Source: JAWKTM01 sp041399085
GTDB taxonomy: Bacteria > Planctomycetota > Planctomycetia > Pirellulales > Pirellulaceae
Assembly (NCBI GenBank): GCA_041399085.1
Contig: JAWKTM010000021.1
Span: 43,297-107,296 of the forward strand
DNA: 64,000 bases
Direction of reading: 5' to 3'
The translations under genes and the position numbers were made by a program. Positions 44,837 through 53,628 of this stretch are shown here, one piece after another. Position 1 is the first letter of the stretch. Every line of letters starts with the position of its first letter. The notes below the pieces were generated by a model. That model searched no databases and was not told the DNA's origin. It worked only from the letters and a program-made list of their open reading frames with translations.

Positions 44837-45910
44837 ATGTCCGTTGCCACTCCGGCCAATCGCTGGCTGTACTTCGAGCAAGAGATGCAACGGGCGGAAG
44901 TATGCGCGCTCGGCGGCGGGCGGTCGGCTGTGTTTTCGTGCCGTTCGCCGGAGAAATCGCCGCCGAATCAGGACGCGGCCGCGGTCATTCCTTGCGGAGA
45001 GCGTTCGGCCGTGTTAATCGTGGCCGATGGCATGGGCGGCGGGCTTAGCGGTGAAAAGGCAGCTCGGCAAGCGATCCTGAGCGTTCAGGCCGCCGTGCTC
45101 GCTTCGCTGGAACGAGGCGGTGGGCTGCGAGCCGGAATCCTCGACGGATTGGAGGCCGCGAATCGCGAAGTGCTGCGGATCGGCGGCGGCGGAGCGGCCA
45201 CGACCTTCGCGGCAGTCGAGATCGACGATGGCGTCGCGCGACCGTACCACGTGGGCGATTCGATGATTTTGATCATCGGAGGCCGGGGCAAGCTGAAGCT
45301 GCAAACCGTTTCGCATTCGCCGGTCGGTTACGCTGTCGAGGCCGGCGTGTTGGACGAGACGGACGCCATGCATCACGCCCAGCGGCACTTGGTGTCGAAC
45401 GTCGTCGGCTCGCCGGAAATGCGAATCGAAATCGGCCCGAGCGTCGAGCTGGCCGCCCGAGACACGGTGTTGATCGCCAGCGACGGGTTGTTCGACAACT
45501 TGCATATTCCCGAGATTGTCGAGCTGGCCAGGAAAGGCCGGCTCGGTGGCTGTGCCCAGCAGTTGGCCGAGCAAGCGTCGCGGCGGATGCGCGAATCCAC
45601 GAACGGCACGCCATCAAAGCCCGACGATCTCACGCTGCTGCTGTTCCGGCTGGCTTCGGCGCGAAAGCCGCGGACGGCACGATCGCGGACCGGGCAAACA
45701 AGTTCAGACGCGACAACAGACGCGACGGTTGCGGCGACGAATGGAACCGAAGCGACGTCGTCGGCGGTCGACTCGTCGGCGGTCGACTCGGCGACCGAGA
45801 CAGCGGTTGGTTCCGCCGAACGCGTTGAGTCGTTCGAGCGGCCTGCGTCGGCTGAACAAGAATCCTCTTCAACTTCCGCTGACAACGAACCGAAGACATA
45901 TAGCGGCTAA
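44837..45910 (+). CDS. PP2C-type protein phosphatase
   Basis: The product is 357 aa. PPNQDAAAV and VLIVADGMGGGLSGEKAAR hold the metal-binding Asp residues (about 46 and 64). VLIASDGLFDNL and KPDDLTLLLFRL are the later PP2C metal motifs. The last ~90 residues form a Ser/Thr/Ala/Glu-rich low-complexity tail (SSAVDSSAVDSATETA). AAGG precedes ATG 44837. Position suggests it reverses phosphorylation by the zinc-ribbon kinase immediately upstream. Confidence 0.9.
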   Translation: MSVATPANRWLYFEQEMQRAEVCALGGGRSAVFSCRSPEKSPPNQDAAAVIPCGERSAVLIVADGMGGGLSGEKAARQAILSVQAAVLASLERGGGLRAGILDGLEAANREVLRIGGGGAATTFAAVEIDDGVARPYHVGDSMILIIGGRGKLKLQTVSHSPVGYAVEAGVLDETDAMHHAQRHLVSNVVGSPEMRIEIGPSVELAARDTVLIASDGLFDNLHIPEIVELARKGRLGGCAQQLAEQASRRMRESTNGTPSKPDDLTLLLFRLASARKPRTARSRTGQTSSDATTDATVAATNGTEATSSAVDSSAVDSATETAVGSAERVESFERPASAEQESSSTSADNEPKTYSG

Positions 45911-46151
45911 CTTGATTCCGCCGATTTTCACGCCTACGATACGCGCCGGCCGCGATCCGATTCGATCGACCTGGAAGCCCCCTCCGATGTTTGCTTGCCG
46001 TCCCTTCTATTTTTTGGCCTGCGTCTGTACCAGTCCGGTATAGCCGGACCCGCTCGCCGCGTCTTTCTGATTCTTTAGGACCGCCGTCGTCGCCGCGCCA
46101 GAACCGAGCGGCCTCGCCCCGACGGCGAATTGCATACGGAGCAACCCCCGC

Positions 46152-47114
46152 ATGGCTTCCGACTTTCGGCTCAAAGAGCAACTGCCCAATCTGACGAACC
46201 GGATCATTGAAACGTATCGAGTGGTCGGCAAGATCAACCACCTCGGCCATTGTCCGCTGCCACGATATGAAGTGATCGTGTCGGCGTTGGAAGACATCAA
46301 GGAAGTGTTGTATCCCGGCTATCGCAACCGCGAGGGTCTGCACATCGGCAATGTGCTGTACCATGTGGGCGATATCGTGGATGGCCTGCACGATAAGCTC
46401 ACGACGCAAATCGCGCGGGCTTTGCACCACGATGATCGCGTGCGCGGGAACGCCGAAAACTGCACCGAGGACTATGAGGCCAAGGGACAGGCAATGGCGA
46501 TCGAGTTCTTGGAACGGTTGCCGGAGCTGCGACGGATTTTGGCCACTGATGTGCAAGCGGCCTACGATGGCGACCCAGCTTGTCGGAATCTGGACGAAGT
46601 GATCTTTTGCTATCCGGGACTGGAAGCGGTCACGGTTTATCGAATCGCGAATCAGTTGTTTCGCCTGGGCGTGCCGTTCATCCCGCGCATGATGACCGAG
46701 TGGGCTCATAAGGAAACGGGGATCGACATTCATCCCGGCGCGACGATCGGCGACCATTTTTTCATCGATCACGGTACTGGCGTGGTGATCGGCGAGACAT
46801 GCACGATCGGCAGTCATGTGAAGCTGTATCAAGGTGTGACGCTCGGCGCGCTCAGTTTTCCGACGGACCAAGAAGGCAACTTGCTGCGCGACGTGAAGCG
46901 TCATCCGACGATCGAGGACCACGTGGTGATTTACGCCAGCGCGACGGTGTTGGGTGGCAAGACGGTGGTTGGGCATCATTCGGTGATTGGGTCGAGCGTA
47001 TGGTTGACCAGTTCGGTTGAACCGCACACGACCGTGACGATGGAAAAGCCGAAGTTGCGAATCCGCGCCGAGTTGCCGGACGAGTTGAAGGCGGAAGCGA
47101 ATTATCAGATTTAG
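46152..47114 (+). CDS. cysE: Serine O-acetyltransferase (EpsC-type)
   Basis: The product is 320 aa. A helical N-terminal half (about 1-185) leads to left-handed beta-helix hexapeptides: KETGIDIHPGATIGDHFFID, HGTGVVIGETCTIGSHVKLY, QGVTLGALSFP and VVIYASATVLGGKTVVG. It acetylates L-serine with acetyl-CoA, the first committed step to cysteine. The longer N-terminal part matches the EpsC subfamily rather than E. coli CysE. No cysK is adjacent. Confidence 0.9.
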   Translation: MASDFRLKEQLPNLTNRIIETYRVVGKINHLGHCPLPRYEVIVSALEDIKEVLYPGYRNREGLHIGNVLYHVGDIVDGLHDKLTTQIARALHHDDRVRGNAENCTEDYEAKGQAMAIEFLERLPELRRILATDVQAAYDGDPACRNLDEVIFCYPGLEAVTVYRIANQLFRLGVPFIPRMMTEWAHKETGIDIHPGATIGDHFFIDHGTGVVIGETCTIGSHVKLYQGVTLGALSFPTDQEGNLLRDVKRHPTIEDHVVIYASATVLGGKTVVGHHSVIGSSVWLTSSVEPHTTVTMEKPKLRIRAELPDELKAEANYQI

Positions 47115-47233
47115 GACTCAGCGGGAGCTTCGGTCTCCCGGGTTTCGAGTACCGCGTTGCTGAGTACGAGTACGAAAGAACAAGAGTACGAGTACGAAAG
47201 AATCAGGGTACGCGGCGCGAGCGTGGGGTGGAG
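47115..47233. repeat. Single GGGAGC-TTCGGTCTCCCG element with short direct repeats
   Basis: CAGCGGGAGCTTCGGTCTCC begins just after the cysE stop and is a relative of the GGCAGGAGCC family. Then AGTACGAGTACGAAAGAA occurs twice in direct order. It lies between convergent genes. Confidence 0.55.
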
Positions 47234-48283
47234 TTAGCGTTGGTAGATCGGCAGATACGCCTTATCCAACTGCAGCATGATTAGATTGCAGGCGGTGACG
47301 TAGATCGGTCCGATGTTGCCGTTCCAATAACCCTCGCCGGCTTGTTCGCTGATGATCTTGTTGTACAGCTTGTCGCGGAAGTCGTCCCATTCGCCGCGGC
47401 CTTGGCGGTAGACGACCTGCGCGTAGTACAGATACGTGTAGTGCCAGTGGCCGAACGCTTGCACGTTGTTGATGCTGTACAAGTTCTCCTTGCAATACTT
47501 CAGCATGTCCGGCACGTGCTCGCTGTCGTAGTCGCCCGCGTTGAACAGCGCGGCCAATGCCGCCGCCGTGATCGCCGGCCGCGAGCTGCCTCGGTTCCGC
47601 GAGCTGTACGAGATGCCGCCGTCCTTGTTCTTGCAGGTGTAGATGTACTTCTTGGCCTTGTCGATCACTTCGCCCGCGACCGGAATTCCCGCGTTGCGAC
47701 AGCCGCGCAGACCCTGCACTTGCGTGATCGTGGTCGAGCCTTCGTCGAAATTGTTGCCGTCCTTCGCGCTGACATAGCCCCAGCCGCCCGACGGCGTTTG
47801 AGCCTTGCCGCTGAAATCGACGGCTCGCACCAGCACGTCGACCAGCTCCTCGCGCCGCTCTTCGATTCCCTCTTCGCCCAACACCTGCGACAGAAACAGC
47901 ATCGAAAAGCCGTGACCGTAGGTGTAGCGATTGTCGGTGAACGGGTCGCCGATCAAGCCGTTCGAGCGGGATTTGGTCATCAGGTAATCGGCCGCGCGAG
48001 CAATGTGCTTGGAGTACGGGCCTTGTGTCGTGGTCGACCCGGAACAAATCAAAGCCGTTCCGGCCAAGGCGGTCATGGCGGTCGGATAGTTGCCGGCCGT
48101 CCAATGTCCGCGAGACGACTGGGTTTTGGCGACCCAGTCGAGTCCCTTTTGAATCGCCTTTTCCCAACGCGGATCTTCCTTGGCGGCGTGAGCCGACCGA
48201 ACGCCGATCGGTCCGAAGGCGGCGAGTCCCGCGGCGGCGGCCAGGGAGCGAAGGGCGATGCGGCGATTGACGGAAGCAGACAT
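47234..48283 (-). CDS. Exported prenyltransferase/squalene-oxidase-repeat protein
   Basis: The product is 349 aa. The N-terminus NRRIALRSLAAAAGLAAFG is a Tat-like signal ending near SAHAA. The mature part has alpha/alpha-toroid repeats of the terpene cyclase type (KGLDWVAKTQSSRGHWTAGN, SGGWGYVSAKDGNNFDEGST, AFGHWHYTYLYYAQVVYRQG). Planctomycetes encode many exported members without cyclase DxDD motifs, and none is seen here. ATG 48283 follows GGAGG. The function is unknown. Confidence 0.85.
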   Translation of the reverse strand: MSASVNRRIALRSLAAAAGLAAFGPIGVRSAHAAKEDPRWEKAIQKGLDWVAKTQSSRGHWTAGNYPTAMTALAGTALICSGSTTTQGPYSKHIARAADYLMTKSRSNGLIGDPFTDNRYTYGHGFSMLFLSQVLGEEGIEERREELVDVLVRAVDFSGKAQTPSGGWGYVSAKDGNNFDEGSTTITQVQGLRGCRNAGIPVAGEVIDKAKKYIYTCKNKDGGISYSSRNRGSSRPAITAAALAALFNAGDYDSEHVPDMLKYCKENLYSINNVQAFGHWHYTYLYYAQVVYRQGRGEWDDFRDKLYNKIISEQAGEGYWNGNIGPIYVTACNLIMLQLDKAYLPIYQR

Positions 48284-48743
48284 CAGGGCCTCCTGGCTTG
48301 ATGCGAGCGGAAAAATCGAGCGGGGAACGAACTCATTGTTGTTCCGGCGACGCGAGAAGTCCATGCCGAACCCGCGGCGCGTTAGTCGTTAGTTGGCCGA
48401 GAAGTCCGTTTTGTTCAATTGTGCGGCCTGGGATCGAGAACGTACCAAGAATCCGATTGGCCGATCGGCATCGCTCCGGCCGCACCGCGCCGACGGGAAT
48501 GAAAACCTGGTCTCGCCCCCGCTGTTGGTGTAGATTGCATCCGCCGCTCCCAGTCCAGAATGTCGTCCGAATTGGGACCGAGCGGGAGGGTTTAGGCGAG
48601 CAGCAGAACAGAATACCAGCTCGTGGCGCGAGCAAGTGAGTTCGTCGATTCACTCGCTTGCGCTTCGTGCTCGTATTCGGGTTTATTCTCATCTGCCCGT
48701 CGCATTGGCAGACTGGCTATCCGCGATTTGAGGAGTGAAGGCG
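48284..48743. other. Intergenic region with palindrome copy C
   Basis: These 460 bases lie between divergent genes. The right third (48591-48702) is the large-palindrome repeat; the rest shows no protein-like frame. Promoters of both flanking genes should lie here. Confidence 0.6.
48591..48702 (+). repeat. Large-palindrome dispersed repeat, copy C
   Basis: It starts TTTAGGCGAGC, continues AGAATACCAGC, then the stem GCGCGAGCAAGTGAGT, loop TCGTCG, ATTCACTCGCTTGCGC, and TCGTGCTCGTATTC, ending TTCTCATCTGCCCGTC. The outer parts (GAATACCAGCTCG and GTGCTCGTATTC) also pair imperfectly, giving a stem of about 35 bp. It ends about 40 bp before the secreted-protein gene. Confidence 0.8.
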
Positions 48744-49175
48744 ATGTTGAGGACATTTCTGTGTGTGTGCGTTTTTCTGTTTCTGGCCCCAGCCGCGCGG
48801 GCTCAGTCGCCGTTCAAGACGATTCCTACGAGCGACAAGATTCATCGGATCGTCGATAACGAATGCACGATCAACGGCGAATACGTGAAGCGAGTCTCGT
48901 TGTCGAAGGACAACCGCTTGTCGATTTTGTACATGAATCGCACCGCCCGGCCCGTGCGGCCAGAAGCCACGTTCATCGTGCTCGACAAATACGGGTTGCC
49001 CATCAAACGCACGCAAGACAAATGGATCACGAGCTTGGACAAGGGAGAAACTCGCAGCCAAGATCGCTTCTTCGAGGAGATCGACATCGAACTGTTACTG
49101 CGTTGCACAACAGTGCCCGTTCCCGAAGACGCGGGAGAGCCGATGTTCGTGTTCGTGCAGGAGTTTTCAGAGTAG
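48744..49175 (+). CDS. Small secreted protein, 143 aa
   Basis: ATG 48744 follows AGGAG at good spacing. The signal peptide (MLRTFLCVCVFLFLAPAARAQ) ends in ARA-Q. The mature part (SDKIHRIVDNECTINGEYVK, then LYMNRTARPVRPEATFIVLD) looks like a single beta-rich domain. No family is recognised. The 21-bp palindromic array starts 35 bp after its stop. Confidence 0.75.
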   Translation: MLRTFLCVCVFLFLAPAARAQSPFKTIPTSDKIHRIVDNECTINGEYVKRVSLSKDNRLSILYMNRTARPVRPEATFIVLDKYGLPIKRTQDKWITSLDKGETRSQDRFFEEIDIELLLRCTTVPVPEDAGEPMFVFVQEFSE

Positions 49176-49211
49176 GCGGCACGTACCGCAGCGAGGCTGA
49201 CGAGACCTTCC

Positions 49212-49436
49212 GTTCCAGCGGAACGAGCATCGGTTCCAGCGGAACGAGCGTCGGTTCCGGCGGAACGAGCATCGGTTCCGGCGGAACGAGCGTCGGTTCC
49301 AGCGGAACGAGCATCGGTTCCAGCGGAACGAGCATCGGTTCCGGCGGAACGAGCATCGGTTCCAGCGGAACGAGCGTCGGTTCCAGCGGAACGAGCATCG
49401 GTTCCAGCGGAACAAGCGTCGGTTCCGGCGGAACAA
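49212..49436. repeat. 21-bp tandem palindrome array, 11 copies
   Basis: Eleven exact-period units of CGGTTCC(A/G)GCGGAACGAGC(A/G)T. Each contains GTTCCNGCGGAAC-type arms (GTTCC against GGAAC). Variation is confined to three positions (A/G, A/G and G/A). Because 21 is a multiple of three, all six frames stay open, giving apparent long ORFs of heptapeptides such as GTSIGSS that are not taken as genes. Confidence 0.9.
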
Positions 49437-49600
49437 GCCCGTTCCAGCGGTCCAGGGCTCCGTTCCCGCCGTCCGGGCATCAGTTCTCGCGGTCCGAGCA
49501 CCCGTTCCAGCCCGCCGAGCACCCGTTCCAGCCCGCCGAGCACGTTCCAGCCCGCCGAGCACGTTCCAGCCCGCCGAGCACCCGTTCCGGCGGTGCGGGC
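49437..49600. repeat. Degenerate array continuing the 21-bp repeat
   Basis: GTTCCAGC continues, but the right arm changes to CCGCCGAGCAC. CGTTCCAGCCCGCCGAGCAC occurs four times at 19-22 bp spacing (about 49504-49580), with more diverged units around it. Confidence 0.75.
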
Positions 49601-49759
49601 GTTCGTTCCGGTGGGAAATGCCGGCGTTCCCCGGAACCGAGTCAGGGTTGCGGCTGACGAGAGCTCCGTTGGAGCTGACCGGCCGCCGGGCAATGCTGGC
49701 GGCGGACCGGTGCGAGCTGACGGAAGCGGCGGGCGCTGTGCCGACGACTTGCCAAAACC

Positions 49760-51844
49760 TCAATACTTCGGCACCGGGATTAGCGGGCCGGTGGGCTTTG
49801 TGTACGGCCGGTCGTAATCGGGCACGAAGTCGACGCCGAAGCCGCGGGCCAGTTCCCATTTGGCTCGGGCGGCCCAGGGCGTGCCGGGATGATTGTCGAT
49901 CACCGTCTGGAACAACTCGATCGACTTCTCGATGTACGGCAGCGATTCGTCGCTGCGGGTTTTCTTCACCGTATGAGCGTCCCAGTGGACCAGATGCAGA
50001 TTCGGAGCTTTCGTAAGCGGCGCGGTCTTCGGGCTCTTGATGAACTCTTCCAACGCCACGCCGTACTCGTACAACCGAGCTTGATAGGCGACCGTTTGAG
50101 CCAGAATGATGTCGTAATTGCCTTGCCATCGCGGCTCCGGCTCTTGATCGCGCAGCTTGCGGCCTTCCTCCAACAGCTTTTGAGCCCAGCCGAAATAGCC
50201 GATCAACAGCTTGGCCTTCTGCTGATTCTCGCGAGCTTGCCGCACGAACGACGGCAGATCGATGGCGAACTCCAAGCGAACTTCGACCGAACGAGCCGCC
50301 TTGTTGTTGTGTGGGTCGAGGTCACTGACGACCTTCCAGATCAACGTTCGTAGCGGATAACGATCGCGATCGGCGAACACCTCGATCCGGGCTCGCAAGT
50401 CGGGTCGGTAGGCTCGCATCGCTTCCAATTCGTATCGTCGTTCGTCCAAGTTCCCCTGGGCTCGCACGAGCGCCGACTCCAGCGTCGGCAGCATGAAGAA
50501 GATGCCGCCCGTTTCGCGGGCCATGCGCGTCTGTTCATAAGGCCCGAAGCCCGAAGCGAACGCGTCGTAGCGGCGATGGAAGCCGTTCGTCTGAAGCTGC
50601 TCGACGAAACCGGTTTCCGGCCCGCGGTCGACCGGCAGCCAGTGAACGTGGCCGGTCTGCGGGTGTTTCCAACGCATGTGGGCGTAGGGATATCCAAACA
50701 CCGATTCGCGACCCAAGCAGTAAATGCGGCAGTCCTGCGACTTCGCTTCGCCGATCGCCAGCTCCAGATACTCGTTGTTGTTCTGACGATCGCCGCTCTC
50801 ATCGGTGACCAGAATCAGCATCATGCGTCGCCCGCCGCGGCGGTATTCGCGATGCCAAGCCACCGACTTGCCGACCGCTTCGCACATCATTTCCTTGCCC
50901 GACGGATCGATCGGGATGCTGGAAATGGCGTTGCGAATTTCATCGCGGTTACTGGTCGGCTTGAGGTTCCACAGCACGTTGCCGCCGTAGCTGGTGACCG
51001 ACGTCAGCAGCATGTCGCCGTTGTCTCGGTTCACTAAACCGAGTTCCGTATAGACGCGATTGATCCGCTCGACGATCTCCGCCTGATCGTCCTTCATGCT
51101 TTCCGATTGGTCGAAGCACCACACGACCAGCACCGGGCCCTTGTCCAGCAGCCAGTTGATCTCTTGCGTGATGCGGTCCATCGCCTGTTCGTAGTTGTCG
51201 ACGATGGCTCGCGGATCGCCTTTGAACTCGCCTTCGGGAATCGCGTCGATCAACTTCTTCGAGGTCGGCAGAGCCAGCGTCGGAGCTTCGATCGTGACTT
51301 CCGTCGTGGTGGTGAACTCTTCGACGACCTTCTGATCCAGCTCCATCGTGGCGTTCATCGGTCCGCCGGAGACCGTGCCCGAAGCACCGACCAGCGGAGC
51401 GCTGCTGAACACGGCCTGCGTCACTTCCGTGGCGGCTTCGAGCGTCTGTTCCAATTCGACTTCGACCGGTTCGTCCTCGGGGCGCTCTTCCACAATCGAG
51501 CTCACCAGCGTCTTCAATTCCGTTTTCACTTGAGCCGGCACGGCCAGCCAGCCCAGCACGAGCAGACCGACCAAATGCACCAACATTGAAAAGAAACACG
51601 CGCCGGAGCCGCTGAGAATCCGCCGCCAAGTTCCGCTAGAACGTTCGTGATGACGCCCGCTGGCCGAATCGCTCTCGTCGTCGTCGGCCGCTTCGTCCGC
51701 GACGGGTTCGGCCACGGCCTGCGCCACGGCATCTTTCTCGCGGCGACGGAAGAATCCGCGGCGAGCCGGCGCGGCTGGCGTCTCGGCGGCTGGATCCGTG
51801 GCGGGCTGTTGGGGCGAAGCGGCAGAGGCTTGTTCGCGCGGCAT
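49760..51844 (-). CDS. Membrane-anchored VWA-domain protein
   Basis: The product is 694 aa. A Pro/Ala/Asp-rich N-terminus (about 1-75) is followed by one membrane helix (ACFFSMLVHLVGLLVLGWLA, about 82-102), then an acidic spacer. The VWA domain begins VLVVWCFDQSESMKDD, with the DxSxS metal site, followed by TDESGDRQNN. The C-terminal ~200 residues are helical, ending in a Tyr/Pro-rich tail. It is probably anchored with the VWA domain outside, binding partner proteins through a metal ion. It is divergent from the NodB-like gene. Confidence 0.87.
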   Translation of the reverse strand: MPREQASAASPQQPATDPAAETPAAPARRGFFRRREKDAVAQAVAEPVADEAADDDESDSASGRHHERSSGTWRRILSGSGACFFSMLVHLVGLLVLGWLAVPAQVKTELKTLVSSIVEERPEDEPVEVELEQTLEAATEVTQAVFSSAPLVGASGTVSGGPMNATMELDQKVVEEFTTTTEVTIEAPTLALPTSKKLIDAIPEGEFKGDPRAIVDNYEQAMDRITQEINWLLDKGPVLVVWCFDQSESMKDDQAEIVERINRVYTELGLVNRDNGDMLLTSVTSYGGNVLWNLKPTSNRDEIRNAISSIPIDPSGKEMMCEAVGKSVAWHREYRRGGRRMMLILVTDESGDRQNNNEYLELAIGEAKSQDCRIYCLGRESVFGYPYAHMRWKHPQTGHVHWLPVDRGPETGFVEQLQTNGFHRRYDAFASGFGPYEQTRMARETGGIFFMLPTLESALVRAQGNLDERRYELEAMRAYRPDLRARIEVFADRDRYPLRTLIWKVVSDLDPHNNKAARSVEVRLEFAIDLPSFVRQARENQQKAKLLIGYFGWAQKLLEEGRKLRDQEPEPRWQGNYDIILAQTVAYQARLYEYGVALEEFIKSPKTAPLTKAPNLHLVHWDAHTVKKTRSDESLPYIEKSIELFQTVIDNHPGTPWAARAKWELARGFGVDFVPDYDRPYTKPTGPLIPVPKY

Positions 51845-52185
51845 GATCGGTGGGGCCTACAGGTAGAAGGAAAGATCGCCGTCGACGCAAAATCCTTGCG
51901 ACGAATCAACCGTTCTCGATTATAGCGGCAGTTCCGGCAGGTTTCGCAAGTTTTATCGGGGGTGAAAATGCGGGTTATTCCCCAGTCGAGAAAATCGACG
52001 CGGATGATAGCGCCCGGCGTGTCCGCCAGACTGGCGGTTTCGGATTGCCCAATCGGCACATTGTGACGCGACCTTGCCGGTTGATCGACCGTCGGGAATC
52101 GAAATGCAGGTCGCGGCGGAGTCGGGCCGATGCTATGGCAAGTATTACCCGAACAGCCATCACCCGCGTCAATGGAGGACGAATC
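51845..52185. other. Divergent promoter region, no gene
   Basis: These 341 bases lie between the starts of the VWA gene and the NodB-like gene. Frames across it lack protein-like composition. GGAGG at 52174 is the ribosome site of the right-hand gene. Confidence 0.55.
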
Positions 52186-52959
52186 ATGGCTTTGGGCACA
52201 TCCGGTGGATTGCTAGTAGTATCGCTCGACATCGACGGCGATTCGTCGAACGGTCGAGCTGGGGCAGCAACGGAATCGGCTACCAAGCGGTTGCTGGAAG
52301 TGTTGCAGCGACGACAAGTGGCCGCGACGTTCGCGATGGCTCATCCCGGCGCGAACAAGTTGGCGGAAACGGTGACGGCTTCGGATCTGGGGCATGAAGT
52401 GGCGGTGCTGGGCGATTCAAGCTGGGTCGGAGCTCGGGCCGGCCGGACGCGGTTCGCTCGCGAGTTGGCTTGGCGCGTGCGACGAGCGTCGGACGCGGGG
52501 CTGACGATTCGTTCGTTGGCTTTGAGCGACGGCACGTTGGACGATCACTTGGATCTGCTGGTGAAGCATCGCATCGGCGCGATTCGCGAAGCGACCGATG
52601 CTCCGCCGCATCCGTCTCGCGTGATTCGGCCGCAGTTGTTCCGGTATGGGATTTGGAAGGCCGCGGTCACTTGCCGATTGCCTTCGCCCGGTCGGTTGTG
52701 GAAGAGCGCCGATGGATTGGTGGCGACGGCTCTCAAGCGAGCGGCGACGCACGGCGAGGTGGTGCATCTGGCGATCGACGTGGCGAAGATGGCGGGCGAC
52801 GAGCAGCCGACGTTGTTGTCGCTGGGCCGGGCGTTGGATCGGGCTGAGATGCTGCGGACGGCCGGGCGCATGAACGTTTGCACGTTGTCGGCCGCCGTGT
52901 GGGAGTTGTCGCGAGTCGAGGCAAGCCGGCGTTCGCAGTCGGTGTTGCGGGCGGCTTAG
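52186..52959 (+). CDS. NodB-like polysaccharide deacetylase-fold protein
   Basis: The product is 257 aa from ATG 52186, with GGAGG eight bases upstream. GGLLVVSLDIDGDSSN begins the barrel, then QVAATFAMAHPGANKLAETV and SDLGHEVAVLGDSSW resemble the deacetylase barrel, with the HEV His region. The usual catalytic HxxxH pair is not evident, so enzymatic activity is uncertain. It precedes, across repeats, the WecA-like and Wzy-like genes. Confidence 0.6.
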   Translation: MALGTSGGLLVVSLDIDGDSSNGRAGAATESATKRLLEVLQRRQVAATFAMAHPGANKLAETVTASDLGHEVAVLGDSSWVGARAGRTRFARELAWRVRRASDAGLTIRSLALSDGTLDDHLDLLVKHRIGAIREATDAPPHPSRVIRPQLFRYGIWKAAVTCRLPSPGRLWKSADGLVATALKRAATHGEVVHLAIDVAKMAGDEQPTLLSLGRALDRAEMLRTAGRMNVCTLSAAVWELSRVEASRRSQSVLRAA

Positions 52960-52987
52960 GAATTGTCCCCGAAATGGTTTCCTTGTT

Positions 52988-53240
52988 TAACCGCGTGGCC
53001 AACGGCCCGCGAGCCGATACGCGCGGCCCGTTGGGCACGCGGTTAAACGAGCCGATGCGCGCGGCCCGTTGGGCACGCGGTTAAACGAGCCGATACGCGC
53101 GGCCCGTTGGGCACGCGGTTAAGCGAGCCGATACGCGCGGCCCGTTGGGCACGCGGTTCAACGAGTCAATGCACGCGGCCCGTTGGGCACGCGGTTAAAC
53201 GAGTCAATGCACGCGGCCCGTTGGGCACGCGGTTAAACGA
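52988..53240. repeat. GTTTAAC-ended palindrome with 38-bp tandem array
   Basis: The first unit is a complete inverted pair: GTTTAACCGCGTGGCCAACG, then GGCCCGTTGGGCACGCGGTT AAAC after a short GAGCCGATAC spacer. The right arm then repeats five more times every 38 bp, with spacers drifting from GAGCCGATACGC to GAGTCAATGCAC and single changes (TTAAGC, TTCAAC). It is the same arm sequence as at 1498-1718. Confidence 0.85.
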
Positions 53241-53244
53241 CAAG

Positions 53245-53448
53245 CTAATCCTGCTCCCGCAACGTGGCCCAGCTTAGCCAACCGAGAATTAGGGCGCACA
53301 CGATAAACAGAATGTCCATCATCATGCTGGCGTACTTGAACGGCGCAAGCCAAGTCATGCCGAACAACCCCAGCAAGAGGTCGGCTAAAAAGAGAACCAG
53401 AACGAGGATGGCAATCACCATCCCCGTCATACATAAAGCCTTGGGCAT
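53245..53448 (-). CDS. Small two-helix membrane protein
   Basis: The product is 67 aa from ATG 53448, with GAGGAA upstream; a TTG at 53463 is also in frame. MVIAILVLVLFLADLLLGLF and MMMDILFIVCALILGWLSW form two membrane helices separated by a short WLAPFKYAS loop. No family was recognised. Its stop touches the end of the GTTTAAC array. Confidence 0.65.
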   Translation of the reverse strand: MPKALCMTGMVIAILVLVLFLADLLLGLFGMTWLAPFKYASMMMDILFIVCALILGWLSWATLREQD

Positions 53449-53628
53449 TCCCAGCTTCCTCAATGTTGCACGGCTAACCCGGCGGATTCTTCGCGTAGCG
53501 GACTCGGCTAGTATAATTCAGACTTTTGCGGTGTCACCTGCGAGCTAGCATCGGTCGGCGGAACGTTATCGCTCGCCTCGCATTGCGTGAATGTCGCACC
53601 AATTAGTCCGTTTATTCCGGCGGTTTTG

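Noticed and set aside
45630..47027. 465-residue minus-strand frame
   Set aside because: Antisense shadow of the PP2C and serine acetyltransferase genes; composition is His/Arg/Gln-rich.
47262..48167. 301-residue minus-strand frame overlapping the prenyltransferase-repeat gene
   Set aside because: Arg/Gln/Gly-rich shadow; the other frame has signal peptide and family repeats.
49027..49693. Open frames encoding heptapeptide repeats on both strands
   Set aside because: The 21-bp period keeps every frame open; no ribosome site or other domain is present.
52988..53240. CRISPR array with 26-bp repeats and 12-bp spacers
   Set aside because: Spacers are near-identical and too short, and the first unit is an inverted pair.
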